DNA of 64,000 bases from Progne subis subis (taxonomy: Eukaryota > Chordata > Aves > Passeriformes > Hirundinidae): NCBI GenBank assembly GCA_022316685.1, contig JAKJHU010000039.1, positions 4,402,001 to 4,466,000 of the forward strand. Direction: 5' to 3'. The translations under genes and the position numbers were made by a program. The notes beneath the pieces are model-generated. The model worked only from the letters and a program-made list of their open reading frames with translations, searched no databases and had not been told where the DNA came from. Shown here piece after piece: positions 34,501 to 44,468 of the stretch. Numbering within the stretch: the first letter of the stretch is position 1; each line of letters opens with the position of its first letter.

Positions 34501-35744
34501 TCGTCTCTGGTCGATAAGCAGCATCTCTGGATCTTTACCACTACAAAGTACTTCTAACAGAGCTCAGAAATCCAACATGTTTGCTGCTATGTCTACATCA
34601 CCTGGGCTAGCATGGAAAAATATTAGGAAAGAGGCAGGTAAGCACTTTATGTTATATGCGCAGCTTGGAGAAAAAAAATGATTAGTGCTGTCTCAAGGTA
34701 TTATTTAATGGTGTACTCGGTATCAGAAATCACTGTTCTCTACACAGGGTAGGCACTTTATTTAGTCCTCCACAGCTAACTCTCATGTATCAATGAAATC
34801 ATTATCTTTTTGTTTTATGACAACAGAGCTGTTAGTACTGCACCTATATTTGGGAATCTCTTTTTGTGATCACTACGTATTTTCTCAATAAATTCTTAGA
34901 TATAAATTAACGTGGAAGAAGTAGGAAATTAGGACTCAGTGAAGGAATGCTATATTCATATTAACATTTTTTAAATTTAGCACTCTTACATTGAAATGCC
35001 CAGAATTTATCCTCTAAATATGAGCCCAGTCATTCCACTCACCATTAAAAAATCCTAATGAAAGATATTTCTTCCATCAAGAGGCACCAATAATCATACC
35101 TCACTCTTACTCAGGGTATTTCATCCACAGATCTCAATGCACTGTACAAAAAATTTTAAAAGTAATTAAAAATTGATTGAAAACAGGCTTGTGTTTTATT
35201 GATTTAATTTTTCCTTTTTTCAGTTGAAACTTTTGGCATTCCTCCCATACAAAAATTAACTGGAGATACAAAACCCTGAATATTGGGTGAGTCAGTGGTT
35301 CAGATACCTGCTTAAGATGAAGTTCAGGGTTTGTTGAACATCCTTCAGGCTTGGAGCAGCAGAAATTTGTGCATTTATAGTAAGATCTTTTTAAATCATT
35401 CAGTGCTAAATGTGGTGAAACTCCTAGCTGCAAATAATTAATATGATCAGTTTCAGTCTGTCCATTTGTGCTTTGTAAACAGACCTTGGATCACATTAAT
35501 TTGTTTGTTTGCTATTCATTATTGATTGGCTATACCACAGGAAAGAATTTCAGTTTGTGTGAACAGTGTTTATTGACTGCATCTGCTGTTCGGTGTCACT
35601 GCTCTCACTGATATGTGGGTTTGGTCACTCAAGCCCGACAGCTTTGTTTTTCTCCCTTGATTGGTTCCGTGGTCAAAACATGAGGCTAATTGCTGCCTTG
35701 GGATAGGGAAGGTAGTGATTGTGGTGTTGTGGTACTAGAATCAA
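28551..35744. other. AT-rich intergenic or intronic sequence, about 7.2 kb
   Basis: The longest stretch without recognised mobile elements apart from 8486-16059. It holds a short ATT repeat near 33592-33608 and a 16-bp palindrome at 32554-32569. Open frames reach 105 codons (29605-29922, +) without a domain. The lack of repeats over several kilobases could reflect constraint on regulatory sequence, but I cannot test that here. Confidence 0.5.
32554..32569. promoter_or_regulatory. 16-bp perfect palindrome with octamer-like half-sites
   Basis: CATTAGCATGCTAATG is fully self-complementary. Each half contains ATTAGCAT or ATGCTAAT, which resembles a POU/homeodomain site (the octamer is ATGCAAAT). 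A near copy, GCATTAGCATGTTAATA, lies about 95 bp upstream at 32459-32475, and GCATTAGTGATT at 32519-32530 is a partial third copy. This clustering suggests a regulatory element, but a single window cannot prove it. Confidence 0.4.
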
Positions 35745-35886
35745 GGAACTCTTAAATAGTGTGAATTAATAGATATTCTGTCAATGCAAAACCGGACTGA
35801 GACTCTCCACACCACGGAACTCTTAAATAGTGTGAATTAATAGATATTCTGTCAATGCAAAACCGGACTGAGACTCTCCACACCAC
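35745..35886 (+). repeat. Perfect 71-bp tandem duplication
   Basis: The 71 bases from 35745 to 35815, starting GGAACTCTTAAATAG and ending CACACCAC, are repeated without a single difference at 35816-35886. The identity implies a very recent event, a population polymorphism, or an assembly artefact. The unit itself is not a recognised repeat. Confidence 0.97.
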
Positions 35887-36606
35887 TGGCAGCAAAGATG
35901 TACTGCCATTGAATGTGGAGTAAGCTGTTCACATTTACATTTGCTCCTTTTGGCACAGATGGACACTAAGTGGTTGGCTGAAACAGAATAAGCTTGCAAA
36001 CAGAGCATGAAATCACTAGTGAGTGAGGCAGGGAAGGGAAGAAAAGGGATAGAAAGAGTAAAGCAAGCAGGAAAAAGCAAGAGAAGAAGAAAACTATAAC
36101 CTAGATGAAAAAGAATTAGCAGTTTCATTTCTCAACACTCTCCTGTGCAACTGCTTTCTTTTCTTTCCTCTGTTATTCTGTAGACTTGTAGCAACACTTT
36201 TAAGCTGCTCACGTACATAGATTTTAGCTGTTCAGGACTTCCAGACTGACTCACTTAACACTTACACAAGGAGCATTTATATTCCCTTTGCATTTATGGA
36301 GCATCATCATAAATTATATCCTGTCTCTAATGTCTCTTATAAATAAGATAGGGAATAAAATGGAAGAGGAATTTACTGAACTTGCTTGAAGAACCATAAC
36401 TAGTGTTATCCAAATTACTTTTCAGTTTAAATTTAAGCCATTTTTATTCTTCATGTATGCCAAGACTATGATTGCACTAGGCCCGTTCATCTTTAAAAGA
36501 AGCAAAAGGTTAATGATCCTTCTCTACCCTAAGTATCCTGTAGCAAAATCTCATTCTTTAAGTACAATAAGATAATTTATTTGGGTGATACAGTGGTAGG
36601 AACCAC
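35887..36606. other. AT-rich sequence, no gene seen
   Basis: Unremarkable sequence, purine-rich around 36025-36100. The minus-strand frame at 35823-36128 is hydrophobic by composition only. Confidence 0.55.
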
Positions 36607-37629
36607 TGTAGTGGCTTGAGCCATATGACCCTGGACAATTATACCCTTACAATCTAAGTTCGCCACCCCTCATGGGAAATCGGTCAAATAACAATATTAG
36701 CTTGTGGGGTGTTGATCTCCAATGGTTTTCTTTGTTGTCTCTATGCAGTCTGTTTCTTCTCTTATCTACTTATCTTATTCTCTTATTAGTTGCAGAAGGC
36801 TGCAACTTCTGTTAATGGGGGTAGGTGGCCTTTCTTGATTCTTTATCTTTGAGGATCAATTAGCTCTGAGGCCTTCTTTTACTTCAGTAGATAAAAAGCT
36901 CAGGGTACGTAGGTGAAATTTCACAAGTTGCTGCCTTAATTTAGTTCTTCCACCAAGACTCCAAACCACACTGCTTCTTGGTTGCTCCCCTTTCTCCACC
37001 TCCATTCTGCTCCTCTCCCCCCCCATGAGAGAGGCCAGAAAGGAGAATTGGAGGCACATAAGGCAAAGTTCAGGGGTGGAGAAAAGAACAATTTACTGGG
37101 AACAGCAATGAGATAAGAAAACAGACAACAATACTAATAACAAAAGTGTACGGATGAGAGGGTGATTTACATGTGAAATGCTCACTAAGGACTCCAAGAT
37201 GGCGAACTGTCGCAAGAAGACACGAATACTCACAGATCTGACTCCACGAGATGAAGGCTGAAGAAGAACTTTATATTGCTTTTATAGGTTTTGAAGAAGG
37301 ACCAGGGATTGGAGAACAAGGCTACCACCTCTCCATCCCACTGGCCAGGCTAGAAGTCCATCAGTTGACGCTCATCAGAAAGGAATGTTGAAAACATGAT
37401 GTTTACAGTATAGACTGTGGGAAATTCAGTTACGGAGCTGTAAACATCTCACGAAAGCTCACATAATATGGCAACAGTGAACAGTAGTGGACAATCCTGA
37501 CATTCAGTTTTTTTCAACCAGAAGCTGGGCTCTTCTTATCAGAAGCCAGAGACAGTCCCTTTCCCATGCCCCTGGCAATGATGTGAGGTGTTACTGAATG
37601 GTACCAAGGTCCTGGCTGAAATCAGGACA
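36607..37629 (-). mobile_element. LTR, about 1 kb, minus strand (ERVL-like)
   Basis: On the minus strand it starts TGTCCTGATTTCAGCCAGGA and ends GGCTCAAGCCACTACA, both typical of avian ERVL-type LTRs. TATAAAA lies at 37280-37286 and an AGTAAA polyadenylation variant at 37092-37097. The R-region stretch around 37085-37160 (AGCAATGAGATAAG, ACAACAATACTAATAAC) is similar to 43445-43520, so these two belong to related families. I found no target-site duplication: ACCAC on the left does not match GTAAG on the right. The left edge sits in an inverted repeat (CCACTGTAGTGG), which makes the exact end uncertain. Confidence 0.72.
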
Positions 37630-39215
37630 GTAAGAGACACTAAACAATTAATTTCCTTTTTTTCTTTACACAAACCAAACTAGATAATATCCAATCTCTC
37701 TGTTTCATGTAATCTCAAAACTGCACTAAGTACTTCAGTTTAGAAATTATGTTGACAGGTTTCTGGAAACTGTTGATTAGGTCTACTTTGGCAGATTTAC
37801 TGTCAACATTGTTGCATGATATGCATATCAGCATGAATATTCAGACCAGCTAAAGTGCTAACCATTTTCATATCACTTTTAAAAATAATGATTTTACAAA
37901 AATTAGGCTTGCAGAGTACCTAAGAAATAAATTTGATAAAGTCTGAAAACATTAATCTTCCAAGAACAATTTATTTTGCAGCTGATTTTTCAGTGTTTCA
38001 TACTTGCCTGGAGATGACCATCAATGTTAGGATATCTGTAGTTGAAGGAAGAATGATTAATTGCTCATGTCATTGTTCTATACCTGGTGTCTAATTACCT
38101 CTTAAAAGAGACAATAAAAGACTGGCAATTCTGGCCTCCAGCTTCACTGATACTCATACTGTACTCATTTCTTTGGTACATGGCCTTCTGTTTAGGTAAG
38201 CATGTATCAGTGAGAGTGCATGAGCCAGCCTAAACAACACAGTTATTGATCATATAGGATTTGCTATGAATTTTTTTCTTATCATGTTTTCTGACAACAC
38301 ATAATTTCCTTCTTTAAGAGGACACAACTTTTAGGTTAATGATATGCCAGCTAATCTACTGTTGTGCCAAGCATTAAATGACTAATATAAAGGTGAGGTT
38401 GTTCATTAAGCAGAAAAGAATTGCTTATAGTTTTGATGAAAGCCTGTCTTCCAATACCACCTCCATGTGACATTTCTGGCTCAATTTTCTCTGCTCAGTT
38501 TTCTTTGAGGCTTCAGTGACAATCCTTTCCTTTAACTACTTTGAGTTACAAAAGGAAGCTTGACTATGGAAATTAACAGAATGTCTGAGAAAGAAATATT
38601 GAATTATTATGATATACTTGGAAAATATCAGTCATTTGAGGTGTATTTTTCTGAAGTCTGAATTCAAAGATTAAGCCCTAAGCTGCCATAAAGTAAGGTT
38701 AAGTGTTAGTTTAAGGTAACTGATAGTTATAATTAGAGTAACTGCATTCATTTACCCTAGCATGTGGTGGCTCTGTGCTTTAGAAAGAAAGTGTGCAAGT
38801 GTGCAATCTCAATAGGCAGTACTTCAGCAAACACTTTAATTCTACTAACTAAGCCTTTAGCAGCTTAGAAATCTTGGGTCATGCTAAAGTGATATTAGGT
38901 TGGCTGTGTTCTGGGGATCAGGAAAAAAATGAATGTGAAGAATGAGAACTTTCAATGCTCACAGGGTTTTTTTTCAACTCTAGCAGATGAGTCTAAATCA
39001 CTCAGATTATCAGCAAAAGGGCTAATATTCTAGAAGAACCAGGAGGCTATCATAATAGTATACAATATCATAGTTATTTTAATGATTTAAATGCATCTTG
39101 GCAGCAAAACTATGGTATCTGTCAGCATTTAGAAAGAAATCTTAAACTGATATCAAGTGGCATGCTTATTGCTGTTTTCTATATTAAAGAGAAAATTCTG
39201 TTTTTGAAAGACGAC
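37630..39215. other. AT-rich intergenic or intronic sequence, about 1.6 kb
   Basis: No gene or recognisable repeat between two minus-strand LTRs. Confidence 0.6.
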
Positions 39216-39411
39216 TGTCACGGTTTAACCCCAGTCAACAAATAAGCCCAATACTGGAGCTTGCTCAGTTTCCCACTGGTGGAGGGGAGAGCAAACCAGA
39301 AGTGCAAAAATGAGAGAAGTCATGGGTTGAAATAAAGACAATTTAATAGTTAAAGCAAAAGCCACACACACAAGCATAGAAAAACAAGGAATTAATTCAC
39401 CTCTTCCCATG

Positions 39412-39417
39412 GGCAGG
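39412..39417. repeat. Target-site duplication, left, of the nested LTR
   Basis: GGCAGG before the nested element and again at 39741-39746 after it. Both copies lie inside the host LTR, which reads on smoothly when one copy and the insert are set aside. Confidence 0.88.
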
Positions 39418-39740
39418 TGTTGTAATGCATTAATATTGTGTTTCATCGGATTTGTACTCACGTGGTCTGTCCTTGCTCAGCTGTAACCCAACCCTGTTCC
39501 CTGCCCACTTTATCCCTGATTGGGTGGTGTCTTGTCCCTGCCTCTGGGCCCTGCCCCCTGGGGAAAAAGCCCCGGTATGGGCGGGGCCTCGGTCTCTCTG
39601 GCACCAGCGAGCTATCGGGAAGATCTCCAGCCAAAAAGGGCAGGACTGGAGAATAAAGCAATATTTTCCCTCCCAGGACAAAGAGCAGGCTCTTTCTTTT
39701 TGCCATCGGTGGTCATCTAGTCTTGTGAAGAAATACCACA
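39418..39740 (+). mobile_element. Nested short LTR, plus strand, 323 bp
   Basis: A complete short LTR inside the minus-strand LTR: it starts TGTTGTAATGC, ends AATACCACA, and is flanked by a perfect 6-bp duplication, GGCAGG. An AATAAA lies at 39652-39657, leaving a downstream part of about 83 bp, which indicates plus orientation. Its centre is GC-rich (GGGCGGGGCC near 39578). The nesting proves it is younger than the host LTR, and the intact duplication agrees with a recent insertion. Several overlapping open frames here (up to 124 codons at 39452-39826) reflect low stop frequency in GC-rich sequence and have no retroviral motif. Confidence 0.9.
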
Positions 39741-40134
39741 GGCAGGCAGCTGTTCAGCCATCCTCAGGAAAACAGCATTTCCTCACATGCAGTGGTTACT
39801 TGGGAAGACAAACTCCAGAACTCTGAACACCCCTTCTTCCTCCTTCTTCTCTTCCCAGTTTTATCTGAACATGACACCATACACTATGAAATATCCCTTT
39901 GGTCAGTCGGGGTCAGCTGCTCCATCTGAATTCCATTCAACTTCTTGGATACCCTGAACCTGCTCATTGGTGGGGTGGTGTAAGAAGGAGAAAAGGGTTT
40001 CATTCTGTCTAAGCACTGCTCTGGAATAGCAAAATCTCTGTATTATCAACACTACTTTCATCAGTGATGCAAAATGTAGACATATACCAGGTACTGTGGA
40101 TAAAATGAATTCTATCCTAGCCCAAAACAGCACA

Positions 40135-43100
40135 CTGACTCATTGAAATGTACTACATTCTTTGCAAAAATGTGCTTTGTGGTAAATTGTATTTGTTGCC
40201 TTTTTTTTTTTTTTTTTTTTTTTAAGCTCATTTCCTATTTTTCCTGTTTCACTTACTTGTTTTGGGTTATTATGCTACAGTTTCTTTTCCATTCTTCTAT
40301 TTTCTAGGGATTACACTGAGCCTTTGTCCATTTAGTTATTCTTGACTAATACTTCATTTGGGTATTTCTTACTGAGAAGTCATCTCTCCCCGTTTTTCTT
40401 TATCTATTGTTGCTGCTTACTGAGAAGTAATCTCTCCCCGTTTTTCTTTATCTATTGTTGCTGCTATGATGATTAGGTCTGTGTTAATTTTGCAGCAGTG
40501 TCTTCAATGTAAATAATCTTGTCAAAGGAATAAGGTTTTGAGTGAATATAGTAGAGTAACATGATTATGCACTGCACTTCACTAATTATCATGTTATAAC
40601 CACTCAAACAGGTAGCCAACATTACATTTCCATCCAACACATGCATAACATTAAAAAGATGGATTTCTTTTACTTTATCCTAATACAAACTCCTGAGTAT
40701 GTAATAGAAGTCTTCAGTAATTTAAAGAATGAACATCTGTAAACCATCCAAGGCTTGGTTTCTTTGAGTTATAATAGGAATGAGGTTTTTGAAAAGGTGC
40801 TTGAAAGTAGCCTGAAGTACTCAAATATCAATGATTCTAGTCAATGTTCCATTTGAAACAAATTTTCTTTTTGTGTTTTGATGAGACAATCTGTTCACTA
40901 ATAGTGAGGACTCAACCAAGAGACCATGCTCTTATTTAGATATACTCCTATTAATGACATAAAAGTCTTATGAAATAAAAGCCTCATGTCCAGAAATTTG
41001 TTTGATTGAAAAGCAAGACAAGAATTTCAAAAGAATTATTAAATCATCTAGAATCTGAGGCATCATAAAGGGTGAGATTTAATTAATTCCATAATTTGAC
41101 TAGCTCATTGACATCTTGATCCATTCCTCATTAGTACAGTGTTTGAAAAAGTAATTAGTTTCTGCCACTCATTTATATACGGTGATGTAATTACAGCAAG
41201 TCAAAATAATGGAAAAACATCCTGATTTATATTTCTTGGCACTTGTGGGGTCTTTGCCAATAAAAATATGAATCTAACATGTAAATTCATTATTGCGTTT
41301 GAGAGTTCTGTCAGATTTTGGGTTTGCCCTATTCAATTTCCTTCCTTTCCCCTCACCCTCCTTTGCTGCTATGACCTTTGAAACAAGAATGGGAACTGAC
41401 AGACTGACTAGTTACAAAAGAGAAAATAATTAAGCTGAACACCTGCAGCACTGTCAAAAGCAGAGATAGTAAACTCAAGGAATAAAAAAAAAAATGAAGA
41501 AAACCCATTTTTCCTTTGATCTTTTCCCATCCTACTTCTTCTGCGCTATATATCACTCTTTAAAGATTCTCTATTTCATCCATTAAAAATGGCATGTTAT
41601 ATAATATATTCTTAAAACAGAATGGATGTAATAGAGATCTGAATTGTTTTGTTGCATTTCTGAAAACAATCTGCAGTGCCTTATAACATATTCACTTTAG
41701 AGAGAGGGCTGATAAATATTCAGTTTACTATACTGTCCTGCCCTGCATTTTAAATATCTGCAAATATATTTATTTAAATAATTGGGTACCTGTGCAATTA
41801 ACAATAGCTGCTACATTATGCATAATTCTTGGCTACTAATAGTGAGGATCAACTGCAGTGTTCCATTAGTGATTTTCAATTTGTTGCTGTTTTCTGTAAT
41901 TTATTGATGCTACTTGAGACAGTCCTCAAAGCTGCAAAACCAAAAATAGTGTTTCACATCTCCAAGAAAATTCTTTCCCAAGGGTTCCCTTTCCTTCACA
42001 ACTAGAATGAGAGTGGGCTAGAGACACTGAGAAGACATAATCTCACATTCTCCATTATGTGTCATGATAAAAAGCTTTTCCTGGCAGCCCAGCAGGCAGT
42101 GACATTCAGATACTCCTGCCAGTTCTATTTGCAGTGCAGGACTTGCTCTGTGGGCCGTAAAATGATCAGGGTACTCTCTGTGATTCTGTGATTGTGCTTA
42201 TGAAAGTGACTGTGCTTATCCCATCATCCTGATGGGAGCAGCTTCAATCTAGATTACAGAGTGCTACCACATAATCTGAGAAATACTTCACACCACACAC
42301 CACACACACAGTGTAACACACCAAGTGTGAAGACCTAGGCTGTGGGGAAATGACAGACAAAGCTGTAAATATAACTTGTGATCAGGGGCACCTGGACCAG
42401 TTGTATGAACGATGCAACAGCAGCTTTATGGATGGCAGGTGGGAGTGTGCTCATGGCTAGGTTTATGGCTGGAAACCGAGGGGATCTGGGGAGCTTTCCT
42501 GTACCTTGCTCTGTCAGATTGTGTTCTGCATACCTTACAAAACACCACTAAATCCAACTGTACTCTGACCTAAGTGCTGATGCAACTTTGGGAAGCATGA
42601 GGTAACAATTTCTTCATGTAATCATGTGTAAGAACAAGTTCTGCTGACTCTGAAGATGTGCTTAGACACCATACTGACCTGGTCTGTAGCACCTACCACC
42701 TGCACGTCTTAAGATAAACAACTGGAGGGACACATGGGAAAACATGTTCATAAATCCTCTTCAAGAATCCCTAAATGTCACCTGCACAAGGCTTAAAATA
42801 GTGGTTTTGCTCTCATATTTATTACTGATGCCTGTGGAAACTGCAAGGTCCTTCCAAGCATGTCCGAGTATCAAGGGCAGCTGAGAATTCCTGTGTGTGT
42901 CTGCTTGCAGAGCTGAGCTGTTTTCTGGGTGTGATAGCATGCTGTCAGACATGTAAAGTGGGAGAAGGGGGTAAAAAATCAAAATGAGGAAGGAGGAACC
43001 CTGGAACTAATGTGTGTCCAAGTGTTATCTGGAACAGGGTCTTTTAAAAATTAACATTGCACAAGGCTCTTTCCCCTTGGGAAACCAGTTCATTATTGGT

Positions 43101-43310
43101 GGTTTCTGAAGTGGTACCTCCACCAAAATTTGAATATCTCTTGGGCCCACCCTTGGGAGAAAGGATTTTTGTCAGTCTCCAAGAAGCTTGGCATTATTCA
43201 GCATATATGATAATGTGAAATTTAGCATGCTGGTGGTATATGATCTTTCCCTCACAATTACAACTAATGGAATTTCTACTGAATCTTGAGTCTGATTTTA
43301 ATTCTGTGGA
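40135..43310. other. AT-rich intergenic or intronic sequence, about 3.2 kb
   Basis: It contains a run of 23 T (40201-40223), the 48-bp tandem duplication listed separately and a short CA-rich patch at 42292-42313. A phrase near 42173-42197 (GTGATTCTGTGATTGTG) resembles CR1 terminal octamers, but no CR1 body precedes it. No gene was recognised. Confidence 0.5.
40369..40464 (+). repeat. 48-bp tandem duplication with one difference
   Basis: The unit from 40369 to 40416 (starting TTACTGAGAAGTCATC, ending TTGTTGCTGC) is repeated at 40417-40464 with a single change, C to A at unit position 13. It is a recent local duplication of otherwise single-copy-looking sequence. Confidence 0.96.
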
Positions 43311-43760
43311 TGTGCTGGTTTTAAGATTAACAGGGAGTTAAACTCCAAATAAGCCACTTCCCATTCCCTGATACTTTGAGTAAGCAAGAGACAAAAAAAA
43401 AAAAAAAAAAAAAAAAAAGGCAGCAATATTAGGACTTGAAGTAACACTTTACTGAAAGCACAAAGCAATGGAAAAAGACATACACAGTAACAACAGCAAC
43501 ATTAATAGCAAAAGTATACAAAACCCAAGAAGGTGTTTTATCCACAAAAAGGTATTTTCTATTGAGAACAAAACCAAGATGATGGATGCTCCCTGTAGGA
43601 TGCATCCGTGTGGTTTCCCCAGACAAAGGCAACATGGTGGCCTTTCCCATGCCCCGTGTCACGTGGTATTTGAGGAAAAAAGGCAATATGATGACTCACT
43701 CACAGTCCAGCACCGTGTCTCTTCCTGACGAAACCCACAGATCCAATGATGATGTACTTG
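43311..43760 (-). mobile_element. Partial or diverged LTR, minus strand
   Basis: The plus strand starts TGTGCTGGTTTTAAG and runs into AAACTCCAAATAAGCC, similar in layout to the right terminus of the LTR at 39216. The stretch 43445-43520 (ACACTTTACTGAAAG, AGCAATGG, TAACAACAGCAACATTAATAG) matches the R region of the LTR at 36607, including the AGTAAA signal on the minus strand (43448-43453). A run of 26 A (43393-43418) interrupts it. I could not find the 5' (right-hand) end or a target-site duplication, so the right limit is only where the resemblance fades. Frames here (43468-43728 +, 43429-43686 -) are not coding. Confidence 0.5.
43393..43418. repeat. Poly(A) run, 26 bases
   Basis: Twenty-six A within the partial LTR. 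No direct repeats flank it. Confidence 0.95.
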
Positions 43761-44435
43761 GTGTAGAATAAACAACTGTCACACACAGAACACTAAACTC
43801 TACCCCTTTCTCTGTAACCAGGACAGTAGAGAGAAACTCCTTTGCATAGCCAATTTTTTTATTTGATGTCAACTCTTGGTTGACATAGCATTTGCAGACA
43901 TTGAACCAATACATCTATTAACTTTGAAAGCTTTGCATAACAAAGCATTCTCTTCATAGAAAATGTGTGCTGGTATGCAAAGTATAGAATTCCACTGACC
44001 TGAAACCCGTGTAGCATGGATCAAAAGTTACAGCCACATGTAAGCCCCTGAGAATGAGAATCAGTCTGAGATCAGTAAGTGGTGAGATGATAAAGGTGTT
44101 AAGGAGTCAGGTTGACTGCTGACAGAGTATCCTGGCACCAGTCCTGTATTATTACAGAAATGTTACCAGTAAGTATATTGCTTTCATCTAGACACAGACC
44201 TACAATATCTGGTTCAATTTTTTTCATATATTTTATAGTGTAGTAGAGCATTAAGGGCATATGGCAATAAAAGAGCCAGTTGTTCTGTACATTTTGCTTC
44301 TTTCGTTGGTCATGCAGTGTAATTTGCAATATATTCTTGTAGGTCCATAGAAGTAATGTGTTTCCCTCCTTTGTGTTTTCTGAGTTGGCTTAATTTGTGT
44401 GGGTTTTTTGTTAGTTTTGTTTGTTTTGCCTTTTT

Positions 44436-44468
<33 letters not shown>

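Larger units (their letters stand above)
39216..40134 (-). mobile_element. Common neoavian LTR, minus strand, split by a younger LTR
   Basis: On the minus strand it starts TGTGCTGTTTTGGGCTAGGA and ends GGGGTTAAACCGTGACA. I recognise it as a widespread bird LTR; hallmarks are the plus-strand phrases ATCCCTTTGGTCAGTCGGGG (39891-39910) and GTTACTTGGGAAGACAAAC. It is interrupted at 39418-39740 by another LTR; without that insert it would be about 590 bp. An ATTAAA signal lies at 39342-39347. The flanking 5-mers ACGAC and CTGAC agree at three of five bases, so the duplication has decayed. The minus-strand frame 39903-40133 is LTR sequence, not a gene. Confidence 0.88.

Noticed and set aside
42168..42200. 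CR1 terminal octamers (GTGATTCTGTGATTGTG)
   Set aside because: Two octamer-like words without any CR1 body before them; too short to call.
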